Assembly: GCA_017521985.1 (NCBI GenBank)
Contig: JAFXAZ010000053.1
Location: forward strand, 1 to 46,590
Direction: 5' to 3'
From: Lachnospiraceae bacterium
GTDB lineage: Bacteria > Bacillota > Clostridia > Lachnospirales > Lachnospiraceae
Length of the DNA stretch: 46,590 nucleotides
Within the stretch, counting starts at the first letter, position 1; the number at the start of each line of letters is the position of its first letter. The notes under the pieces are model-generated. The model ran no database searches and was not told where the DNA came from. It was given only the letters and a program-made list of their open reading frames with translations. Shown piece after piece: positions 41,940 to 46,590 of the stretch. Both the position numbers and the translations under genes were made by a program.

Positions 41940-42383
41940 AATGAATCGTGTTTATATCATATAAACATGGGATATTCTTTGTTGGATGAGGACGGTATTA
42001 TCACCATTCCGGCAGAGGAAGTAGTACCAAGAGATGAGCATGCAGCGGAAGATATTGTAAACTTGATGCATATGCAGAAACCGACACCGGGATATCTAGA
42101 AAAATGCTACTATCATAAATTCAAGGATAAAAATGGAGTGGCAAGCATCTATCAGCCGAAGCTTGATATGGAGCTTTCTATTCATTTTGATACAGAAGAA
42201 TTGGATGGTTTTGTGGAATGGAAAATGATGGGAGTCAGAGACTATGTTCTAGGTCTGGAATGTGGCAATTGTTATCCAGACGGACGTAAGGCTATGAGAG
42301 AGTCCGGTATGCTGAAATTTTTGGCACCGGGAGAGAGTAATTGTTGTAAGGTCAAGGTTAAAGTTTGTACAAAGCCATATTAA
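41940..42383 (+). pseudogene. C-terminal fragment of a DUF4432/aldose-epimerase-like gene
   Basis: From ATG 41967 the frame gives 138 residues (MGYSLLDEDGIITIPAEEVV ... ELDGFVEWKMMGVRDYVLGL ... CGNCYPDGRKAMRESGMLKF). It corresponds to roughly the last 40% of DUF4432 family proteins (about 330-350 residues), which have an aldose 1-epimerase-like fold. The homology-like frame (LYHINMGY) already runs upstream of the ATG to a stop at 41937, right after the activase stop, and no ribosome binding site precedes the ATG. A deletion has therefore probably removed the front of the gene. A functional short protein is unlikely. The original gene was likely part of the glycyl radical operon and hints at a sugar-related role. 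Confidence 0.65.
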
Positions 42384-42398
42384 AAAAATGTTTTGCGT

Positions 42399-42454
42399 CC
42401 TCCCGATTACGTGCATCTTATTAATTATAAGGTGTACTTAATCGGGAGGTTTTT
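42399..42454 (+). terminator. Long hairpin: terminator that also buries the virD4 ribosome binding site
   Basis: Arms 42399-42421 and 42427-42449 pair over 22 of 23 positions (two G-U) with a 5-base loop, followed by TTTTT (42450-42454). It has the form of a strong intrinsic terminator for the operon upstream. The 3' arm ends in GGGAGG, which is also the virD4 ribosome binding site 8 bases before ATG 42458, so the stem hides it. The left arm is preserved in front of the virD4 remnant at 32793-32816. Confidence 0.75.
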
Positions 42455-42457
42455 ATT

Positions 42458-44638
42458 ATGCAATCAAAAAAGCAAAATCTGGAAAAGAGCCGGAGAGTCA
42501 GTCTTGCTATATATATGACTATCGTTATGGTGATGAGTCTATATACCGGACTTCATTTAGGCGTGGTTTATCTGGAGATGCCGGAGCCGAACTTATTCGG
42601 AGCGTTGGCAGAGTTGGGAGTACTCATTGCAGAGCATTCATTTGAGCTGTTTCCAGCAGATGGGCTTATGATAGGGATATTTTTATTTGCGGGTATAATG
42701 ATTAATCTGTATCTATACAACGAATATCTAAAAATCAGTCATACGGTCAATGATGCTCATGGGGATGCTGCTTTTGAGGATAATATAAAGCAGTACAATA
42801 AGGAATTTTTGTATAATCCCAAAGTGGTTGCTGAGGTGGAGCACAGAAAGGTTACTAATCGATATGCACCTTACAATGAGGAGCATAAACGTGTGCTGAA
42901 GCGTATGCCGGGAAAGAAAGCAATTGCAGAGTGTAAGCGTCGGGCATTGATTCTTGCCATGGGGCTTTACCTTGCTTTGGATGGTAAATGGACACAGCGT
43001 AACTGGAATGTTGTAGGCTTTGGTGCATCCGGGGCGGGAAAGACCAGGTTCTTTATTATCCCCAATATCTTGCAGTTTGATGGTTGTTATATTGTCGTAG
43101 ATCCTTCCGGAGAACTGGAGCAGAAGTTGGGTGGAGGCTTGGAGGCGAACGGATATATTATAAAACGCTTTTCTACAGATGATATGACCAAATCCAACCG
43201 ATTCAATCCATTGTTTTATATCCGGAAAACGTCTGATATTTTGATTGTGGTAAATACGTTGATTGAGAATACGCAGGAGGGCTCCGGAAAGACCACCGGG
43301 GATGGAGATTTCTGGCGAAAGGCAAGTCAGGCTTTATTATGTGCGATTATCGGATATTTGGTGGAGGTACTGCCGATTGAGCAGAGAAACTTTTCTAATG
43401 TGCTGGAGATTTTGCGTATGAACAATCTGGATGAGCATGCGGATGCAGCAGAGGAAACGGATTTTGACAGACTGTTTCAGGCATTGGGAGATGCGAATCC
43501 GGCTTCCTATGCTTATCATCAGTATCTGACTTTTAAGAAGGCTCCTGCAAAGACTGCTTTGAATATTTTGATTTCTACTGCGGTGCTGATTTCCCAGTAC
43601 GTGGATATTCCGGAATTTAATAACCTGACCTATAAGGACGAGCTGGAGTTAGATAGGCTTGGGGAAGAGAAGATGGTGCTGTTTTTGAATATTCCTTTGG
43701 CTGATCGGACTTATAGCTGGATTACTGCTATGCTGTTTAGTATCATTTTTATTCTGCTGTATCATAAGGGAAAGGTGCGGATGGAGACAGAGGGGCTGAC
43801 AGATCCTGAACTGAAGGTGCCGGTAAAGTGCTTGATTGATGAGTGCAGGAATATCGGGAAGATTCCGAATCTGGGAGAGTATCTTGCTACCTGCCGTAAG
43901 TACCTGATTTCCATTGTTCCGATTTTCCAGAATTATAGTCAGATTGTGGAAGTGTACGGAAAAGAAGGTGCTAACTCTATTATCGGCAATTGTGATACGA
44001 CGATTTTTCTTGGTGGTTCGGATTCGGATACGCTGAAGATTATTGTAGAGAGACTTGGGAAGGAGTCTGTGAAGACGCTGTCCTTTGGCAGTTCCAGAGG
44101 AAAGTCTGGGTCTGTCAGTGTGAATAAGCAGGAAGTAGGCAGGGAGCTGATGAGCCGGATACAGGTGGAGCAGATGAGCAATACAGAGTGTCTGGTGTTT
44201 ATTCGTGCTTTGCGGCCTTTTAAGGTGAAGAAGTATCGACTGGAGGAGCATCCCAATTATAAGTATACGGCAGAGGCGGATAAGCGGTATTTGAGGGCGA
44301 ATCCGTATTTGCTGGAGTATAATGATGAGGAGATTGAGGCGGTGCGTGTGAAGCCGGTGGGCGAAGAAGGGTATGTAGAGCCGGTGGTGGTGAATTCTGC
44401 GAGGAAGAGGGCTCTGGAGGTTGAGAAAAGGAAGCGGGCGCAGGCGGCTGCGGAGAAGGCAGTGGAAGAGAGTGGGCTGAAGGCTTCGGATGAGACTAAG
44501 AGTAAGGAACAGATGGAAAGGGAGTTGGAAGAGAGGGGGAAGGTGCTGACCGTGGAGAGTTCGGAGGTGTTGAGAGAGTTCGATGTGGAGGATATGCGGA
44601 TTGTGGATGGGTTTGAGCCGGGGTATGAGTTTGGGTGA
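42458..44638 (+). CDS. virD4: Type IV coupling protein, VirD4/TraG family
   Basis: A 726-residue conjugative coupling ATPase. Two N-terminal membrane helices (about 15-38 and 69-87) anchor it. Walker A is at GASGAGKTRFF (Lys195), Walker B at VKCLIDECRNIG (Asp461, Glu462), and CRKYLISIVPIFQNYSQI is typical of the Tn1549-like ICE group. The tail (about 640-726) is charged and likely coiled. It would pump relaxase-bound DNA into the mating channel. No relaxase or mating-channel gene is adjacent, which is unusual: in intact elements virD4 sits inside a transfer operon. It may be a surviving piece of a degraded element, yet its frame and motifs are intact. Confidence 0.9.
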   Translation: MQSKKQNLEKSRRVSLAIYMTIVMVMSLYTGLHLGVVYLEMPEPNLFGALAELGVLIAEHSFELFPADGLMIGIFLFAGIMINLYLYNEYLKISHTVNDAHGDAAFEDNIKQYNKEFLYNPKVVAEVEHRKVTNRYAPYNEEHKRVLKRMPGKKAIAECKRRALILAMGLYLALDGKWTQRNWNVVGFGASGAGKTRFFIIPNILQFDGCYIVVDPSGELEQKLGGGLEANGYIIKRFSTDDMTKSNRFNPLFYIRKTSDILIVVNTLIENTQEGSGKTTGDGDFWRKASQALLCAIIGYLVEVLPIEQRNFSNVLEILRMNNLDEHADAAEETDFDRLFQALGDANPASYAYHQYLTFKKAPAKTALNILISTAVLISQYVDIPEFNNLTYKDELELDRLGEEKMVLFLNIPLADRTYSWITAMLFSIIFILLYHKGKVRMETEGLTDPELKVPVKCLIDECRNIGKIPNLGEYLATCRKYLISIVPIFQNYSQIVEVYGKEGANSIIGNCDTTIFLGGSDSDTLKIIVERLGKESVKTLSFGSSRGKSGSVSVNKQEVGRELMSRIQVEQMSNTECLVFIRALRPFKVKKYRLEEHPNYKYTAEADKRYLRANPYLLEYNDEEIEAVRVKPVGEEGYVEPVVVNSARKRALEVEKRKRAQAAAEKAVEESGLKASDETKSKEQMERELEERGKVLTVESSEVLREFDVEDMRIVDGFEPGYEFG

Positions 44639-44683
44639 AATGAGTCTTTATTATTTTTTAATAATATCTTTGGTTGAAAATTG

Positions 44684-44712
44684 TTGCAAAAATATACTTT
44701 TTCGAATAGAAT
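44684..44712 (+). promoter_or_regulatory. Predicted promoter of the antitoxin/GNAT/Shedu operon
   Basis: TTGCAA (44684-44689), 17 bases, TAGAAT (44707-44712). The leader of about 50 bases ends in AAGGAGG. It is the only promoter-like sequence seen before three closely packed genes. Confidence 0.5.
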
Positions 44713-44769
44713 ATAAGTGAGGAATTATGTAATGAATTAATGGCCATACTATTGAAGGAGGTGTTAGAT

Positions 44770-44967
44770 ATGGCAACTTCAAGTATTACAAAGAATTTTG
44801 TTGTTTCAGGTGCAAAACAGGTTGAAATGTTTGCTAATGCAATTGAAGAATCATATCAGGAGTCTCTTACCAGACCACAGAGCACAACTTCAGTTAAATA
44901 TAGAGAACTGCGTGATCCTGATGAAATCAAAAGATTAATGGAGAAGTGGAAGAGACAAAATGCATGA
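44770..44967 (+). CDS. Small antitoxin-like protein partnered with a GNAT protein
   Basis: A 65-residue protein beginning MATSSITKNFVVSGAKQVEM and ending RDPDEIKRLMEKWKRQNA. ATG 44770 is chosen because AAGGAGG is 9 bases upstream; the longer frame from 44740 starts before the ribosome binding site. A short beta-like start plus helix, with an acidic/basic C-terminal helix, matches the general look of antitoxins. The gene overlaps the GNAT gene by 8 bases. The sequence resembles small proteins I recall encoded before GNAT genes in gut Firmicutes. The toxin-antitoxin role is inferred from size, order and overlap. Confidence 0.65.
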   Translation: MATSSITKNFVVSGAKQVEMFANAIEESYQESLTRPQSTTSVKYRELRDPDEIKRLMEKWKRQNA

Positions 44968-45562
44968 TGATTTTTTAATATTGAATATTAGAGAATATCT
45001 GAGACAAGGTCAAAGTGGAGAGGACTTGCTTCAACAGGTTTTCTCCACTTTTTCTTGTGATAAGAACTTAGATGTGGAGCGATTTCTTCTTGAGCAATCA
45101 ATCAATTTTACTAAGAAGAATCAATCCGTTACATATGTTGTCCTAACGCCGGAAGAAGGACAGATTATAGGGTATTTTACAATTACCATTAAGCCGATTA
45201 CGGTCAATGGAGACAGTTTCAGCAATACTGTAAAAAAGAAAATTGCAAGAGTAAGTGAACAAGATGAAGAAAGCGGGAACTATTCTTTGTCAGCTTATTT
45301 GATTGCACAGCTTGGTAAAAATTACAAGGATGGTGCAAATGAAAAGATAAGTGGTGATCAATTACTTGGACTTGCTATCGAGAAAATTAAGGAATTACAG
45401 TACATGGCTGGTGGAATGGTTGTTTTCTTAGAAGCAGAAAATGAAGAAAAATTGATTCATTTTTACGAAAATAAGAATGGATTTAAACGTTTTGATACAA
45501 AGGAAGTTAAAGCTGGTACAGAGGATGCACATACATTGATTCAGCTTTTGAAAGTCATGTAA
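44960..45562 (+). CDS. GNAT-like acetyltransferase, probable toxin partner
   Basis: A 200-residue protein with a GNAT-type core: VTYVVLTPEEGQIIGYFTIT forms the early strands, KISGDQLLGLAIEKIKEL the cofactor helix, and EKLIHFYENKNGFKRF the late helix and strand (FYxxxGF is a GNAT landmark). The Q/R-x-x-G-x-G/A loop is degenerate (ISGDQLLG), so acetyl-CoA binding should be checked. It overlaps the small upstream gene. In TA systems such GNAT proteins acetylate aminoacyl-tRNA; here that is inference. It is followed 28 bases later by a Shedu-type nuclease, suggesting a joint defence role. Confidence 0.7.
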   Translation: MHDDFLILNIREYLRQGQSGEDLLQQVFSTFSCDKNLDVERFLLEQSINFTKKNQSVTYVVLTPEEGQIIGYFTITIKPITVNGDSFSNTVKKKIARVSEQDEESGNYSLSAYLIAQLGKNYKDGANEKISGDQLLGLAIEKIKELQYMAGGMVVFLEAENEEKLIHFYENKNGFKRFDTKEVKAGTEDAHTLIQLLKVM

Positions 45563-45590
45563 ACTTGTGCTATAGAAGGAATACTGCAAA

Positions 45591-46382
45591 ATGAAGTTAT
45601 ATGAAAGGGATTTTGCTGCAGGACCAATTACGGAGAATGAAAGAATAGCATGGGAAGAGGAACATGCTTATGAGCATAGTAGAATACAAAATACTGCGAA
45701 AATACCAAGATTTGTTCATCAGGATAAGAATATTAGGGAATTCTTGTGGCATTATAGATCATTATTTCCAAACAATCATCTTTATTTTAATAAGTATGCT
45801 TATTTGGATTTGAAAAAAGAAGCAGAAGAGTTTCGTAATGTAATCTATGAAAAAAAAGAGGAACAACTAATCCAAAGATATATAAAAGAAAATAAAAAAT
45901 GGTTCATTCCAGGTTCTATTTTCTTAGATTATAATTTTGGACATCATGATGCATATTTATTTCCAGAGCAGCCATTAGGAGAAAAGTACAAAGCAGATTA
46001 TATGCTGTTAGGAAAGAACTCAGATGGATATAGTATCATTTTGGTTGAGTTTGAGAAGGCAGATGTTCCGTTTATGATTACTACTTCAAATACTGAGAGT
46101 CAACGAGTTCGGGAAGGTCTGACACAAATTAGAGACTGGAAAAGATGGTTGGATGATAATAGAACTTATTTTTTGAACAGCATTGGATTGACAAGTCTTG
46201 GAATAGAGGTTCCTACATATAGAATATATTATTATTTGGTTGTGAGTAACAGAGAACATATGGGAACACGAGAAACTAACTATAGAAGTCAATTGATGTA
46301 TGAAATGCCAAATTTGAAAATAGTTACATATGACAGGTTGGCAGATAATGTATATAACTTGAGTACAAGACCTAATTGGTAG
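45591..46382 (+). CDS. Shedu-type (DUF4263) nuclease, antiphage defence
   Basis: A 263-residue protein whose C-terminal half carries a PD-(D/E)xK-like core as in DUF4263: Asp136 in KADYMLLG, Glu153-x-Glu155-Lys156 in IILVEFEKADVPF, and Gln179 in GLTQIRDWKRWLDD. The N-terminal half (about 1-120) has no recognised domain and may sense or oligomerise. Shedu proteins protect against phages as single-gene nucleases. Here the gene is third in an operon with the antitoxin-like and GNAT genes. The family call rests on the motif spacing and the GLTQIRDW region. Confidence 0.75.
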   Translation: MKLYERDFAAGPITENERIAWEEEHAYEHSRIQNTAKIPRFVHQDKNIREFLWHYRSLFPNNHLYFNKYAYLDLKKEAEEFRNVIYEKKEEQLIQRYIKENKKWFIPGSIFLDYNFGHHDAYLFPEQPLGEKYKADYMLLGKNSDGYSIILVEFEKADVPFMITTSNTESQRVREGLTQIRDWKRWLDDNRTYFLNSIGLTSLGIEVPTYRIYYYLVVSNREHMGTRETNYRSQLMYEMPNLKIVTYDRLADNVYNLSTRPNW

Positions 46383-46410
46383 ATAACATAAAGAAAAATT
46401 AATAAAACGC

Positions 46411-46449
46411 AGAGCACAATGAACGGCAACTTCAATGTGCTCTTTTTTT
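46411..46449 (+). terminator. Intrinsic terminator after the Shedu gene
   Basis: AGAGCACA (46411-46418) and TGTGCTCT (46436-46443, sharing the first T of the run) form the main stem, with an inner TGAA/TTCA helix and a 7-base loop, followed by seven T. It closes the three-gene operon. Confidence 0.85.
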
Positions 46450-46590
46450 GGAGGCTGTAAATAATTCTGTGTCTATGGAAATTAAATCTTTCAGATAAGA
46501 ATCAGATATGTAATACTTTTTGTCGAATGTTTGTATGAATCCTTTTGTCGAATTCATTTCTCTGATAATAGTATTACCAATCAAATTGGA
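46432..46590 (-). CDS. Possible C-terminal end of a minus-strand gene (partial)
   Basis: The minus strand stays open from the window edge for 52 codons (IIREMNSTKGFIQTFDKKYY in the middle, SKKRAH at the end) to a TGA at 46432-46434. The stop lies inside the terminator stem, which is common for convergent genes that share a terminator. The composition is protein-like but no family is recognisable and chance is not excluded. Confidence 0.3.
   Translation of the reverse strand, partial: SNLIGNTIIREMNSTKGFIQTFDKKYYISDSYLKDLISIDTELFTASKKRAH

Noticed and set aside
1-46590. tRNA, rRNA or riboswitch genes
   Set aside because: No cloverleaf, rRNA-like stretch or recognisable riboswitch was seen when reading intergenic regions. 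A covariance-model scan would be needed to be certain.

Overview
The window looks like low-GC DNA from a gut-type anaerobic Firmicute, most likely a Lachnospiraceae/Clostridia relative. This rests on the AT-rich composition, strong AGGAGG ribosome binding sites, LplB/YtcP-type sugar importers with membrane-bound AraC sensors, oxygen-sensitive glycyl radical enzymes, and Tn1549-like conjugation genes. The assignment is inferred from gene content and no marker gene is present. I saw no rRNA, tRNA or CRISPR array.

Layout. 1-823: end of an IS256-like insertion sequence (reading off the left edge) and decayed minus-strand reading frames. 824-5397: AraC regulator, divergent GH2 beta-mannosidase, a second AraC regulator, and the stump of a divergent glycyl radical enzyme gene. 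5398-5889: a patch of gene fragments on both strands. 5890-12177: a membrane AraC sensor divergent from a binding lipoprotein and two permeases, with a structured 381-bp spacer inside the operon. 12178-12637: IS66 transposase remnant, inverted repeats and a promoter. 12638-18075: a second sensor/permease/permease/lipoprotein set. 18237-25460: a 2407-residue secreted, heparinase-fold multidomain protein. 25610-32617: GH78 rhamnosidase, GH88 unsaturated glucuronyl hydrolase, GH38 alpha-mannosidase, a 37-codon ORF and a metallophosphoesterase. 32618-33212: gene debris, including a deletion-scarred copy of virD4. 33213-37702: GH3 beta-glucosidase with swapped domain order and two AraC regulators. 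37911-42383: glycyl radical enzyme, EamA transporter, radical-SAM activase and a truncated DUF4432 gene. 42399-46590: intact virD4 behind a hairpin leader, then antitoxin-like protein, GNAT protein, Shedu-type nuclease, terminator, and possibly the tail of a minus-strand gene.

How the genes may work together. The large extracellular lyase-like protein would cut a polyuronide. Two ABC importers, each with its own sensor, would import the oligosaccharides. Five exo-enzymes without signal peptides (GH2, GH78, GH88, GH38, GH3) would finish degradation in the cytoplasm. GH88 plus GH78 plus GH3 recalls the gellan-type pathway of Bacillus sp. GL1; GH88 plus GH38 plus GH3 would also fit xanthan-type side chains. 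A uronic-acid-containing exopolysaccharide or plant gum is therefore a reasonable but unproven target. The glycyl radical operon may act on a small molecule linked to the same diet.

The most interesting points are: the uncharacterised glycyl radical operon and the broken look-alike of its regulator/enzyme layout; the internal membrane-hairpin fusion in the 2407-residue protein; two virD4 copies in direct orientation flanking the GH3/glycyl-radical segment; two mobile-element genes whose ribosome binding sites are buried in hairpins; and a compact antitoxin/GNAT/Shedu operon beside virD4.
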